Below are positions 44,454-56,974 of a DNA stretch of 64,000 nt, one piece after another. The notes beneath the pieces are model-generated. The model was not told the origin of the DNA and searched no databases. It worked only from the letters and a program-made list of their open reading frames with translations. A program made the translations under genes and the position numbers. The first letter of the stretch is position 1. Every line of letters begins with the position of its first letter. Source of the DNA: Coprinus comatus (Eukaryota > Basidiomycota > Agaricomycetes > Agaricales > Agaricaceae); assembly GCA_034638255.1 (NCBI GenBank), contig JAWPGT010000094.1, positions 1-64,000 of the forward strand, read 5' to 3'.

Positions 44454-45301
44454 GTCTGAATATATGGAGACGGGCTTCAAGGGCAAGGTTTGTAATGGGC
44501 TAAAGGGTAAGGAGGAGAATAGTTTCAAGCGCTAGGTTGTTGTTCATCTCCCGCATAGATATAGTCCAACGAGGTATCGTCCACGTTTGGAAGTATTCAT
44601 TACGGCTCAGTATTCGGCTCTCAATGTAAGTCATCTTGACAGCCATGAGGCTGTGGAATAGATGAGATGTATGTATGAAGATTAACTATTGGTAGGTCGA
44701 GATCCTCGCTCTGGAGTGTAGGGATGCTACACGTGGTTGGGATCTTGTAGTTCTCCAATGAATACGAAACCTGGTGTTTTCAATGAGGCAAAGATGCGGG
44801 TTGAAACGCACAAAAAGTTTTTTTTTGCTTGTGACATCATAGTAAGAGGTTGGGGCGCTAGTGGCGTGACAGCTTTTTAGCCGGCGTTAAATGTTAAACG
44901 GCGGTGCACTTCCGTATTACCTCCGTGCACGGCCGGCCGGAATGGGTTGCTCAGCTCGTCCAGCAAGTTTTTTTTCCATGGATAACGTATACGGACGGCC
45001 CTCTCAAATTAGGAACTCGAAGAGGGTGTTTTATTATATACGATGCGAAAGTGATTTTTGATTCTGATTTACAATTAGTATTACATTATCATATGTAGTC
45101 ATATGCGCAAGCCTAGGAAAGCGAACCGAATCCAGAATTACATTGTAAATAAGAAGTATATATATATATGTGATTTTATTGAAGAGATAGAGGAAAAATG
45201 GTGAATGCTCTGGTATAGTAGATAGTTGAAGGAATAATATGACTAGCTGAGCTATCTCATGCGAAGAGCGGTAGGAGGCTACCAACTCTCTAGGATTGCT
45301 A
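44454..45301. other. Intergenic between paralogous GTPase genes
   Basis: About 850 bases. It contains a (TA)n run near 45160-45172. No coding frame with support. Confidence 0.5.
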
Positions 45302-46440
45302 TCATAGTATATGGAACCTAGCGCTTGAAGGTGAATTCCTCAAACGTAAGATTTCTTGGTCCTCCCGTTGTGAGTTATTTATAGGAATCACCACACCGGG
45401 TATATTCATCATTGGAGTTGTTTCAACACCCAAATTGTCCTTCATCTCCTTGTGCACTTGAGAATGATCTTGGACGATCGTCGCACTGGAATCAATGCGA
45501 TCAGCCGAGGATAACAGTCTCCCAGGTTCATCATCATCATTCTCGACCACTGTATCCTTCCTTGGAGCAAGCCCTACCAAAGGGAGTATAAGTTCCTGTA
45601 CCAGGTCGTGGTTTTCGCTTTGAGGAAACCGGTAAACGATAGGGCGCAATGTAGAATCATTGACCACTGTCCCGGTAGTGTCATACAAATATTCCCGCAT
45701 TTTTTGAGTCCATAACTTTTCCCTCGTCTTCTTTTCTTTAAAGTCCGAACCGCCGACATCCCAGTGCGTATTGACCAGCATTACTCTGTTGCGCCAGTCA
45801 TCACCGCAGAGCTTGGTGGCCTGGGATTTAGTAATAAACAGGTCTGGGGTTGTTTCCGGATCCATGGGGTTGGTGATATTGTTGACATAGATAACACCAC
45901 CGAGTTTGACATTAGGTTGACAACTGAATTACATGTATGATTTTATTGAGCATTTGCTGTTGAGTTGTAAAAGGAAAAATAGCAATTTCCTTACTTTTTA
46001 ATCATCCATTTTTTGATATCATTCGACACCATTCTGGATGTCTTTCGATTGCCATCAATGCCTGGGGTATCAAGGAGGGTGATGGGATGTGTCATGGTGC
46101 TCTTGGTATTTTGGTTTTGAATCTTGATTGGAAGGACTTTCTGGGTGCAGGGTTTTAACACCCCCTTCGCACCAATACCATGCTTATAATCATTTGTAAC
46201 AGCATGAATCACCTGTGATAGGAAGATGAGGATGTTATTTTTAGAGCATCGGAAGTGATAAGTGATGAAAGGTTGTTCACTTACAGAGCTCATACCAGCC
46301 CCAGTACCTCCGACGACACTGATAGATCATAGAGGTGGATTGTACGGAAGGTGAGATATTTGTAAAGGAAGAAAGCCGTAGAATGACACTAACGCAATTA
46401 TGATGTCTTTTTCTGTCTTTTTCTGTCTTTTCCAAACCAT
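45302..46440 (-). CDS. AIG1-like GTPase with P-loop Lys-to-Met change, paralogue 2
   Basis: Four exons: 46440-46394, 46318-46285, 46212-45995, 45923-45302; 306 aa. The N-terminus is KDIIIAVVGGTGAGMSSVI, again with Met in the invariant Lys position. G3 is LLDTPGID. The G4-like segment is VMLVNTHWD, closer to the family pattern than in paralogue 1. Residues 110-130 hold KLGGVIYVNNITNP, typical of the family after switch II. The C-terminal 60 residues are acidic and disordered. The P-loop exon is 34 nt, as in paralogue 1, so the pair arose by duplication and both kept the Met. A TATATA element lies about 110 bases upstream of the start. Confidence 0.76.
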
Positions 46441-48334
46441 TCTCCAGAGTAAGGAAAATATCTTCTTGAGGAATTGCATAATTATAATTTATATCAGAAA
46501 GGAGGGAGGGGAAGAAAAAACACTGAGAGCCTTCGAGGCGATGGGCTGTATATAAACTTAATGGGAGGATCTCGAATCTAGGACAATCTATGTTTAACAG
46601 CTTTTATCCAACAACAGACCTGTGGACGACGCGCACCATAATATGCCATTTGTAGCAGCGCGCCACCTTGGAGTCAAACTGTCTTTGTTCGATCCCATTG
46701 TTGGCACTGGTGGACGTCAAATTCCATGATGGCCTTTACCAAGCCAACACTCCTATCATAGATGGCATCTACATCAAGAGCATGGTGAAAGGAGCTGAAA
46801 ATACTCTCATCAAAAATGTAATAAGCACGGCGAGGTACTTTGACGTTGTGACAACAGGATTAGTAGGAGTCTTTAGTAATGACTATGGGCGGCGGGAGCT
46901 GAAGTAGAATGTATGTCAAAGTTCAACCCGTCCCCAGCCTCTAGTGTCTGGGGCGGGGTGTTCTTCCATACTACATCATACATATGTCAATTAATAATCT
47001 AGTGCCGTGAATCATAGAGAGTCATAACAAGTCGTCGACAACATCAAGCGCCCATCACACACTCGGGCTATGCACACTAGCACTATTAAATGCGGCTCTC
47101 TCGTGGCTCTCTTCACCTGTTCAATATTCCATCATCACTATCTATAGCTTAAATCCTAAAGGTTATTAATCAATCTTCTACTCAGCTTCCAAAGCAATTG
47201 TGGGAGGTGTCAAGTCCGAAAACGTCGTTGTTAACACGGCGGCCTATTATGTCGTAGTAAGGCTGTGTTGCTAACCAGTTCATGACCCTCCGTGACCCCT
47301 TGTGCTGCATGGATTGGGTTCGTGCTGTATTTAAAGTAGGCGGTTATCTTTGACTACTAGTAGGTAGACGAAATGCTATCACATCAGTCTAGTCTTTCGA
47401 ACCATCCTTGGCAGAGATTCGTGATAGAGTATGATAGCGCTCAAATAGCGCTATGCCTCCTGGAATTAGTTTGTGAAAAGGACTGTGGCTATAGCAGTCT
47501 CTCCGTTTTTCCAGACTTAACCGTATGTCAGAGAGCCAGTTGTGCCATATTCATCTAGTTGATACAGTGTGCTTGTCGAGTCGGTATTAATACCCTTCCG
47601 ATTTCAACGTATTAGTACCAGCGATCATACTCACAAAGGCTTGGAAATACTTTATCTAGATAAACGGTCACCTATTTGTAGGTATCGGTCCCGTGGATTT
47701 GTGGCTTATACCGATCATGATCATTGTACATTGTGTCGTGCACAGCGCACACCTTGCCAAACGTTTCAAAAATTTACTAGTATTGCGTCATTGCAAAGAT
47801 CCAAGAGACGGTGGTAAGCCAAAATCCACCGCCCACTGACCACCAACACATGTTTAAGCCCAAAATACCAGATCTCTTGCATGGTCACTGGCAATGATGA
47901 TGATGAACAAGAATAATTTTAGTTTTGTATCGTGATTCACGGGAGAAACAATACCAGGTGAAATTGAAAAACAAAAATATATGTACACCCACTAATTAAT
48001 TTCATAAACATCTAGTAATGCACTCCAATACATTCCTCGCTGAATGTTCTGTGATATTTTGATATCAACAATTGATAAATGATCCGGTATGCAATATTAA
48101 ATATGGTTAGCCAACCCTGTCCCATCAAACAGTTCCCAGGCCCCGAGCGTCGAAGGAAGTGTGTGAACAACCTATCTCGCGTATACTGGCAGGCCTTTTG
48201 CTTCAGTCCACAATCAGGTCAGTTAGCTTCGGACTGATTATATACTGAAAGCGGCTTATATAAATGAATGAAAGGATACCAGGACACAGTTTAGTCTCGC
48301 TGGCTAAACGTTTTCAATAAGCGTTGATACGGTG
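46441..48334. other. Intergenic, no gene supported
   Basis: About 1.9 kb. An 80-codon frame at 46668-46907 (with DVKFHDGLYQANTPIIDG) and a frame at 47569-47817 have no recognised domain or exon partners. Nothing else stands out. Confidence 0.45.
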
Positions 48335-51300
48335 ATGGTACAACCCCGTACACCTCAGTTCCTCACCGAGCCTAAAGATACTCAACCTCAAGACAATCCA
48401 AATGTTGTAGGGTCAACGCCTAACGTTTCTAGTTCTGGTACTACTGGATTCTCACCTCCACGTTCTCCAATTACAACTGGTGATAGTGGTTTTTTCAATT
48501 CAGGCGACCGCGAAGAAACAAGGAATTACTCGAGACCTTTGCTTTCTTCTAGTCCTCCGCATCATGTAGGAGCTGTGGGAGGGTCTGGGCGAGGACAAGG
48601 ACATGGAAGAACGCCTTCTTCAACCTCTACTTCGACAACGAGACCTCTTCCCAATATACCACCACAATCTCAATCTCAATCTCAATCACGAGCTCGTAGT
48701 CCTGAGGAGATTCTCCATTCACAAGGTGGTAGAGGATCAGGCTTGGGTACGAGAATTATCGATGATAGAGACCCAGAAGATACCGCTGCGTTTGTTACTC
48801 TTCCTAAACATCATCTTACTTCGCCTTCTTTGTTATCACCAAATGTAACTATACAATCGCAATCGGCGCGTTTGCATGGCAGTCATGATGCCACTAGTGC
48901 TATTGGAAGTGTGGGTGGAGGCTTGGGTTTTGCTAGTGGTGGAACGAGGACAAGTGCAAGTGGAATTGGTAGTAGAGTTGGAGTTGGAGAGGGAGAGAGA
49001 CATAGCTATTACAGTGAAGATGGCACTATTGGGTCGGATTCAATGTATGCTTCGGCACATTCAACTCCTTTACACATTCCTGGTGAATTTCCAATGGATT
49101 CGAGTTCTGGAGCAAGCGAATCAGGACAAGAACGAGGAGAAGAGACGGAAGAAGATTTCGAAGCGCGTGCAAGGAGAAGAACAGATGATACAATTCGGTT
49201 GCGTTATCAACCTCCCGCATATCCCAGGTCTCCAATTATATCGGAACCGGAACGTGAACATGAACGCGAACGTGAAAGTGAACATGGTCCTCAACAATTG
49301 GAATCAGAAGGAGGATCAAGAGGAGAACCAGAAAGAAGAGCCACAATTGCAATTGGTGCTCTCGGTCAATCCCCCGAAGGTCGGTTGGGAGGCATTGATG
49401 CTGACAACGAATTGCCACGAAGAATGCCTAAACGTGCAATCACCTTCGATTACGCTCAAATTCCAAGCCAAACTCAAACTCAAACTCAAACTCAAACTCA
49501 TCTTGGATCGCCGATGCTTCACGAGAGTAATCAGCCTCGTGTAGGTACTAGTGAATCAAGTCATGTCGATTCTAATGAACTTGCGCTCGAGTATTACGGT
49601 GATGCTATTGCACCTTATTTACGCCAACTTGCTGAAGAAGAAAGCGATGCTGCCCAACGCCACCAAGAAGAAAACCCTGCTTTCCCCGAACCTCTTTCTC
49701 AGCCTCATTCCCATTCTCATCCTTTTGTATTTGGTCTCCCATTACAGGGACACGCACCTGCATTTCCTGAATCAGACCATCACAGTCCTAGCTTTCCCCA
49801 TCCTCAAGATTATACGCAAACCTCAAATTCTGGGGCTACACCTACATTCCCTTCACCACACGCTCATTCTCATACCCAGTTACCAATACCAATACCTACC
49901 TTTGCTCACGGTGGTTCTTCAGAGCGCGTTATAGGAGAGATGGAAATACCTTCAACTGGTACGAGTACATCTCCACCCTCTGGACCACATGTGATTCCGA
50001 ACACAAATTTGGAATACGAACATCTTGTTTTACCTTCTCCTCACGATCGTGAACGTGAACGCGAACATGAACATGAGCATAGAGAAGACGAAGAAGAGCA
50101 TATCAAGTCATCAAGACCTTTGCCCTCTTTCCCTAATCCCAGTTCTGGTGTGGGTGTTGGTATTGGATCTTCAATACCAATACATTCTAGGGAATTACCT
50201 GATTTACCACCTATACCCTCACCTATAATATTCAAACCTTCAACTACACCCCCACCTCCGACTCCAATAGGTTCAACCTCATACCCTACCTCGACTTCGC
50301 AACCGCCTCCAGAAATGCCTATGGCGTCTCCTTCGGTGTCTATGCCTCAAGCTAATATACATTTTGCTTCATCTCCTGGGTCTATTTCTATACCTTTGCC
50401 TGGTACTAGCCCGAGCCCAGGTGGTACTGGGACTGCACCCTTACGTATTACTAAACATCATCCTCAAACTCATCCTCAAACTCAAACTGCTTCTGGGTCT
50501 CATGGTGATACAAAGACTCCTTCTCCTTCTACTTCTCCGTCTTCTTCGAAAACTCAATTACCACTATCACCTCCACCGCCGCCACCGGTTCCAATTAAAC
50601 CAAATGAAACTGAAGCTGAAAGTGGAAGAGGAAGAGAAAGACATAATTCAAGAAGTCGTATTTCTTCTATACCAAGACCTTCCAGACTTGACCCCCAATC
50701 TCAATCTCAATCTCAAGTTCCTACGTCAACATCAACCCCAACTAGTACGACTACGACACCTCCCAATTCACCTAAATCAAGATTAAAACCAATACCTGTA
50801 ACTTTGGAACATTCTGGTGTATCTGGACATGGACAGGGAAAATTGAGACCTTTGAGAGTTTCTAATGTTTCTGCTTCTGATGTTACTGTTATTAGTAGTG
50901 GAGTTGGAACTGGGAGTTCTGTTGGGAATGTTTCGTCTCCTAGACCTTTGAAACCTGCTCTTAAAAAGAGTAGTGTTAATTATCCCCCACAAATTTCTGG
51001 TATTGGTATTGGTACTGGTACTGGAAATACTACGGGAAGATCTACTGCTAATGGAGGAACTGGGACTGGGAGAGTGGTATCTGGAACTGGCCATGGTGGT
51101 GTGTCTACAACGAATGGGAATGATGATGGGAATGGGCTTATGAGAAAGAGGACTCAATCGAATAATACGAATGTGAATATGGAAGATCATTCTCGTCCTC
51201 AAATTGACACCTTGACACCTACATCTACAACAACAGCTACAGAGACAAAACCAAAACCATTACCTTTCCATGCCATTATTGATGATCGTCCTCGATACAA

Positions 51301-51790
51301 ACCATCACCTACCTCTGTTACCACTAACGACAATACCAATGACAATACCAACGCCAACGCCAATACCTCTCCATCAACATCAACAACCAAAGCCACACCT
51401 ACATCTACCAACACTAACACATCACCTTCTCAACCTTCTCAACGTCAACAATTAGATCACGAACCAAAAACATTAACAGAAGCCAAAGCTCAATATAACT
51501 CAATCCCAGCATCATCCAGATCTCAATATATGAATATGTTATTGGCTTTGGATGATATACCGAGTTATTATAATATTTTTGCTTCGTTTTTTACTTGGAT
51601 TTTGTTGGCTGGATTTGTTATTTTACCTGGTACTTTTACGAGTTTGCAGAATTTGGATCTTGGTGGTGGTGGTGGGGGAGGAGGGAATGAAGGGTTACAA
51701 GGGTTGGTTGATAGTGTTGCTAATCTTCCTTTGTGAGTGGTTTCACTTTATGTTTTGTGTCATTTAAGATCAGTTAACTGGTGGTTTTCG

Positions 51791-51829
<39 letters not shown>

Positions 51830-52297
51830 TAGGTTTGTTGTAGGATTCGTTTGTACTGGTATTGGAATTTTCGGAATGGGTTATTGTTGGTGGAGATGGA
51901 TGAAGAATTATATTTGGTTAACTTCTAAAATCTTTCTGTACGTATTTTCTCTCTCTCTCTCTCTCTCTCTCTATAAATGACAATGACTAACATCATTTTT
52001 ATTTTATTTTTATTTTTTCATTTCAGTCCAGGACTTATGAATTCCTTGGCAGGTATAATTTCAACAATTGTAAACGTATACGGAGTTCAACATGGAGAAT
52101 TCAATACAACATCAATAGTAACTATTTCAGTTACAGGTGGAATTTGTGTATTGTGTACTTTATTGGCGTTGGTTTATGAAGTGTTTTTGTTGGGTCAAGT
52201 TAAGAAAAGACATAGGAGGGAAATGGGAATTGAAAAGGCTGGGAAACATGGTGAAGGAGTTTGGGCTGGGTTTAAGGATAAATTGAATCGGAGATAA
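48335..52297 (+). CDS. Large disordered protein with C-terminal membrane helices
   Basis: Exons 48335-51732, 51833-51937 and 52027-52297; 1,257 aa. The first ~1,080 residues are Pro/Ser/Thr/His-rich and disordered, with short repeats (QSQSQSQS, QTQTQTQTQT, HEREREREHE). The C-terminal 170 residues contain membrane helices: IFASFFTWILLAGFVILPGTF, VVGFVCTGIGIFGMGYCWW, LAGIISTIVNVYG and TISVTGGICVLCTLLALVYEVFLL, then a basic tail (VKKRHRREMG). The segment AQYNSIPASSRSQYMNMLLALDDIPSYYNI before the first helix looks conserved and structured. I do not recognise a named family. Intron 1 carries a 37-T tract and intron 2 a CT repeat, both next to splice sites. Confidence 0.75.
51792..51828 (+). repeat. 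Poly(T) tract in intron 1
   Basis: About 37 consecutive T immediately before GTAG at the 3' splice site of intron 1 (51733-51832). It serves as an extreme polypyrimidine tract and is expected to be length-variable. Confidence 0.85.
51949..51972 (+). repeat. CT dinucleotide repeat in intron 2
   Basis: Twelve CT units starting 11 bases inside intron 2 (51938-52026) of the same gene. A simple microsatellite. Confidence 0.85.
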
Positions 52298-52531
52298 TGT
52301 TTAACAATTAGTGTTATATATGTAGGATTTTTGGAATTGTTGAATATTAAAATTTTGAATATTGAGGTTTGAGGGTCGACTTTTATATAAGGATACCGAG
52401 TTACTATATGCGGGGATTCAAATTTTTCACGAGAGGTCGCGTGTCTGCACGTGAGAGAAACCGTGACCTACCACCTTCTTCCTTCGCCCTACTCCTCCTC
52501 CTCCTCCTCTTCGAATTTTCAGGCTAAAGTC

Positions 52532-53612
52532 ATGCGCGATAGAGGCGTATACAACTTTAAAAGGGCACTACCTCGTATGAGTTGGTCGCCTAAAAATCTT
52601 TATAATCTTTGGCAACGTACAATTGGACCTAAATCGGAATCCATACGACTTCGAAACACATCCTCACAAACACTTTTTCAACAACGTTGGTTATCAAAAT
52701 CTGTAGTCAGGGCATACCATGGAGATTATATTAATGAAAAAATATTCAAAAGATGGTATTTGCCTGAAACTATACCGGATGTTAGACCAAAACGAGTTGT
52801 TATGAAATCGTTGAATGAGAATTCTACGGATGATAAAGACGCGTTGGAGGAATATGCTAGAAGGAAACAAAGAGTTGAGGATAGTGAAGAGGATATTAAG
52901 AAGAAAGGGTTACCTCCTGTTGGAAGTTTGATGTTTGGAGAGGTGGAGAGAAGGATTGATACTGTCATTTTTAGATGTTGTTTTGCGGAGAGTATTTATG
53001 AAGCTAGGAGGTTGGTTGTTCATGGTGATGTTTTGCTCAATGGCAAAAAGGTCAGTCGTTTAGTATATATACACACTCAGAATTTTACTAACACGTTTTC
53101 ATTAGCACATGAACGCGAATACTAGGCTTGCACCTGGAGATATGATTTCTGTTAACCCAGAAGCTATCAGGTTCATCAAACCTCAAGCTCTTCCCGACAA
53201 GGAATACGAAGACGTGAATGGTTACAACAACATTGAAGATCCCAACCCAAAGAAAGATACACCATTCTTCCTTCCTCACTACGCCTCACCACATCTTTTC
53301 GTTCCAGCATACATCGAACCTTCATTCGCGACCTGTTCAGCAATTTATGTTCGTCATCCTACCGCTCGTCCTGGTTATTCTGAAATTCCTACACCATATG
53401 ATGCTGACGGTGCTGTTGTACGTTATGCTTGGGAATGGTATGTCAAGAGAAGACCAAGAATTAGGAGTGCTTCGAGGTTGTCGAGAATGCCTGAAGACAG
53501 AGCGCTTAAACTTGGACTTGTGGGTGGCGAGTCATTGATGCGAGAGGAAAGACAAAAGTTGGCGGAGGATATTCGTAAACTTGCTGCCCTTCCAAGAGGG
53601 AGGGCTAAATGA
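52532..53612 (+). CDS. NAM9: Mitochondrial ribosomal protein uS4m
   Basis: Exons 52532-53050 and 53106-53612, 341 aa. Small-subunit mitoribosomal protein S4. The N-terminus (VYNFKRALPRMSWSPKNLYNLW) is typical of fungal Nam9. The S4 RNA-binding domain, RRIDTVIFRCCFAESIYEARRLVVHGDVLLNGKK continuing across the intron into RLAPGDMISVNPE, is clear. The C-terminal extension (ASPHLFVPAYIEPSFATCSAIYVRHP, YAWEWYVKRRPRIRS) also matches the fungal mitochondrial family. The frame is open upstream to 52451, but the ATG at 52532 gives the expected start, and a TTTTCAG just upstream suggests a 5' UTR intron. Confidence 0.92.
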
Positions 53613-53766
53613 TAGCCAGGTATGGATGGTATCGTGGAAATATATCTCCATATATAGTAGCCCTGTGTGCCAGTCACCCCACAATTATTATAATTCTCTT
53701 TTTTATTATCAATATTGTCCCCTTGGCTCCTAACTACGACCACCACACCTGACATACTCATTAGCA

Positions 53767-54204
53767 ATGGCTACTCTACCCCCGCCAACTATACTTCCTC
53801 CGCCTAAACCTGACCATGAGTCTACAAAACCACCTCCTAAAAACGCGTCAACAAAGTTGTTCCTATGGCGATGGAGAATGTGGTTTGAGAGCACTTTTGT
53901 GTTGAGCATGTTGGAACCTTGGGAGAAAGTCTTACTGTGTAAGTCTTTCTAGACAGAATGGCTATCAGTGCGACCCTCTGACGCGGGTATTTCTGTAGTG
54001 ACAATACTTGGTGTTCTGTGTCTATTCGTCACTTCCGGGCTGTTCAAGTACCTCCCTCATCATCTTCAATTTTTGCAACGAAGAGCAGAGTATTACATGT
54101 GGGGAGAAGAACAAGATCATAGGATTCTGTGGCAATGGCTAGGAAACATTAGAGGCAATGCTGCAGAGGGCGTGAAGAAGTTGATGAATGCAAACGAGCT
54201 CTAA
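53767..54204 (+). CDS. Small subunit of serine palmitoyltransferase-like protein 2
   Basis: Exons 53767-53938 and 53999-54204, 125 aa. A Pro-rich N-terminus (LPPPTILPPPKPDHES) is followed by the ssSPT core FLWRWRMWFESTFVLSMLEPWEK, one membrane helix (TILGVLCLFVTSGLFKYL) and a short amphipathic tail (LQRRAEYYMWGEE). MLEPWE is the family hallmark. The product should sit in the endoplasmic reticulum membrane and activate serine palmitoyltransferase. The intron falls at the same point as in the 25055 gene (two-helix junction, same phase), so the two are paralogues; this one is intact. Confidence 0.8.
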
Positions 54205-55546
54205 TGTTGTTTGCGCCACAACAGGACTAACGTGTGTCAGAGGTGTATTAATCGTCGGGTCGTCTATTTGTTTTTGGGGTATGCTTTTTATGACATTAAT
54301 CTTTAGAATCTTTCATCATATAATTCACTTGTACTCGACCTTGTCATCCTAGAATGCTTAGAACTTTTCCTGAACAGAAGTCATTAAGAAAAAGAAAAGA
54401 AACAAAAAACGTCTGTTCTTAGGCCTCAGATAGAAACCTCCTGGCTACATGGACCGGTGGACCTGCACTACAAATGCTTATCGACAGGTAGAACCTGGTA
54501 ACATGCAATCAAGAACAGCCAATCTGAAAGGCTTATATGTACTTGATATCAGTAGCAGTGAGTCAAACCTCACGGATTATATCACCGCCACGTTAAGCAC
54601 ATATGAATGACGGCGAGGATGTAAAACTAGTTATTTGTCCGCCCACTAAGCTAGTGTTAGCTGTAAGCCTATGGTAGTAGATAATTAAAATGTACTTCAC
54701 CGATGTATGATGGCTCACGTATATTAGCTACGTTCAGTTGCAAAGAATATTGCAACGTTGATGAATGACTTTCTATGATCAAGTAAAATTATTGACAAAC
54801 ATTTTTCTCAAATTGTGCCAAGGTACATTGAATTTGAAGAGTGGGGAAAAGAAAGAACATCGGTCTAACGAACGAAGTCTATGACCAGGTTTATATACGC
54901 TTCAAAATCCTCTTACCAGTCCGAGATATCTGAAACATTTTCCACCATGCATATCATTGAATGACGTACTTGGTTAGGAGGACTTTGCGTGGCTGACGTG
55001 ATATATACCTTAATTAGTGTCACATGCATCTTGTCGAACTAAGTCGGAAAACGACCGCACTTCGGCACTTGTAAACCGTTCTAATCTACCCTCATTCACT
55101 TACTTTTATGATTCATATAGATGCTCGTCGGCTTCTACGAGAAATTCAATTGAAAATATACAATAAACACTCGGCGTCACTGACGACTTCTTGTTACGGC
55201 ATCATTAGAACAATAACACTGACCAGAACAATTAGGCAGTACAATGAGTACAGAGACGGTATCAGAAGATCAGAATACGGGACAGTGCTACTCTATTCAA
55301 TTTCATGACCACCCAAAGCGACTAAAATGAAAACCCATTTCACGAAATTACCTATCAGTTGCCTATTGTTTCTGTTAGATGATTCCGGCCTCAGGGTTGT
55401 GTTCTTGACAGGATTCTAGTACTTATAAAAAGCTGTTACTCAATAAAATGTAATCCTAATCTCCTAACTCTCAACACTACTCTCAGGCAACAGGACAGGA
55501 TCCTAACCGAAAAAAAAAGTTCTAAATTATAAACAAAAAACTTAAC
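54205..55546. other. Intergenic, no gene seen
   Basis: About 1.34 kb without a supported gene on either strand. A-rich near 54389-54411. Confidence 0.5.
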
Positions 55547-55810
55547 ATGCGTTTCTCAACTTCTACCATCGTTATCATCACTTTCCTTTTTGCTTCTTCT
55601 GTTTCTGTTTCTGCTCTTCCACTTGTACATAACATTCGCGATATTGACAATGGAATGGTGGATGAACAACCTAATGCTGCTAATAGAGTTTCGCCCATGG
55701 AGTTGAAGGTATAATAAGTCGCTCAATTAATAATGAAATATACTAACTTCCTCTTTTCCCAGAATACTAATGTTGTTAAACTTAAACAACATAACAAATT
55801 CATAAACTAA
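55547..55810 (+). CDS. Short secreted peptide precursor
   Basis: Exons 55547-55708 and 55763-55810, 69 aa. A strong signal peptide (MRFSTSTIVIITFLFASSVSVSA, residues 1-23) precedes a short hydrophilic chain without cysteines (LPLVHNIRDIDNGMVDEQ...) and a basic C-terminus (KLKQHNKFIN). I recognise no family. Start context (AACATGC) and intron ends (GTATAA...CCCAG) are good. It could be a secreted peptide signal or effector-like protein, but there is no further evidence. Confidence 0.55.
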
Positions 55811-56130
55811 ATGACAATGTTCACGACTTTCTACAAGCAGGTAAGTCTTTCTACGCTTCAATGTTATTTTATTTATTCAATGCCGTGTTTAACAAGTTTA
55901 CAATCAAATCACTGGATGATATCATGGCAGCTTTTCGATAATTTAGTACCCTAGCGGTCTGTGCAGGCTCACAAATGTGTATTACAACTCTGTTTCAATA
56001 TGATCGAATCAATAACGGACACTAGAGATATCCAACCTCTTACTTTACTTCCCAATGCGACTTCAAGTTTTCAATCTACTTACTACATTCTACATCAATC
56101 ATCATGGAGGATGAAATGTTATACTACATG

Positions 56131-56974
56131 TCAAGATACGACTCCCCCACCCAATCTTTCTTCTAAAAATCCTTGATTACAGGTTCCATCGTTAGGATCA
56201 ATAACAAACAAAAACGGAGCATTTGGATTGATTTTTCCTTTTCCACCCTTTATTTTTTTTTATGCCGTACAGTCAGTCAAATAGGAACATAGGAGAATAG
56301 GAATAGAAATATGAGTATAGGAAGAGAAACTTACCGTAGGACACCTTCTAACAGCTTCTCTAAGAACAGCATTACAATTCGATATAGTAGGTTTCATAGC
56401 ATTGCTAGATGTATGTGTATTGTATATTGTTAAATCACCTTTCAAGGTTAAAACATTAAACGTAAGTGTTAGTCCAGAAACTAGGATATCCACAGTCCAC
56501 CAGAAGTCCAGGCGGAAACTGAATATTCTGAAACATATTTTACGTACATCTGTGTCCATTGGCCATGTAACATTGTCTTGCGGAATCACCTGGTCGATAC
56601 TTAACAAAGGGAAAAAAAAGACATACATAAGTAAAAAAAAAAAAAAAAGAGGGAATCATTGTTTATTAGAAATAGAACAACAAAGAAAAAGAACTTGAAG
56701 AAAGAAAGATGATAAAAAACTTACAAATTTTATAGTAAAAGTATCACAAAAATCATTAATAAAACGACCACAAGCAACACTATCCGTATTTCCAAATGGA
56801 TAACATTGAGGAGGAGGGTTAGGAGCTTGTGCTAAAGCAACTGGAACTACAATTTGAAAAGTTGCAGTAAGAATTGAAATGAAGATGAACTACAATGATA
56901 GGTGTTTGGTCAAGTGATCAGGGTTATACTAGGAATCATCATAGAGGTATATTACTTACGATCCCAGACATCAT
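56131..56974 (-). CDS. 8-cysteine small secreted protein 4, divergent member
   Basis: Five exons: 56974-56960, 56889-56725, 56599-56548, 56438-56335, 56247-56131; 150 aa. MMSGI joins FIFISILTATFQIVVPVALAQ to form a signal peptide. Eight cysteines occur in the family order (QCYPFG, ACGRF, FCDTF, RQCYMANGHR, CDLTIYN, NCNAV, RCPT, TCNQG), and exon phases equal those of proteins 1-3, with the 104-nt fourth exon retained. The third exon is 52 nt rather than 55. The 3' splice site at 56600 was chosen because only that frame restores the cysteine pattern. It lies 13 kb from the other three members and is clearly more diverged. Confidence 0.68.

Noticed and set aside
46668..46907. Possible small gene encoding 79 aa
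   Set aside because: No signal peptide, domain, intron support or paralogue; the frame is short enough to occur by chance.
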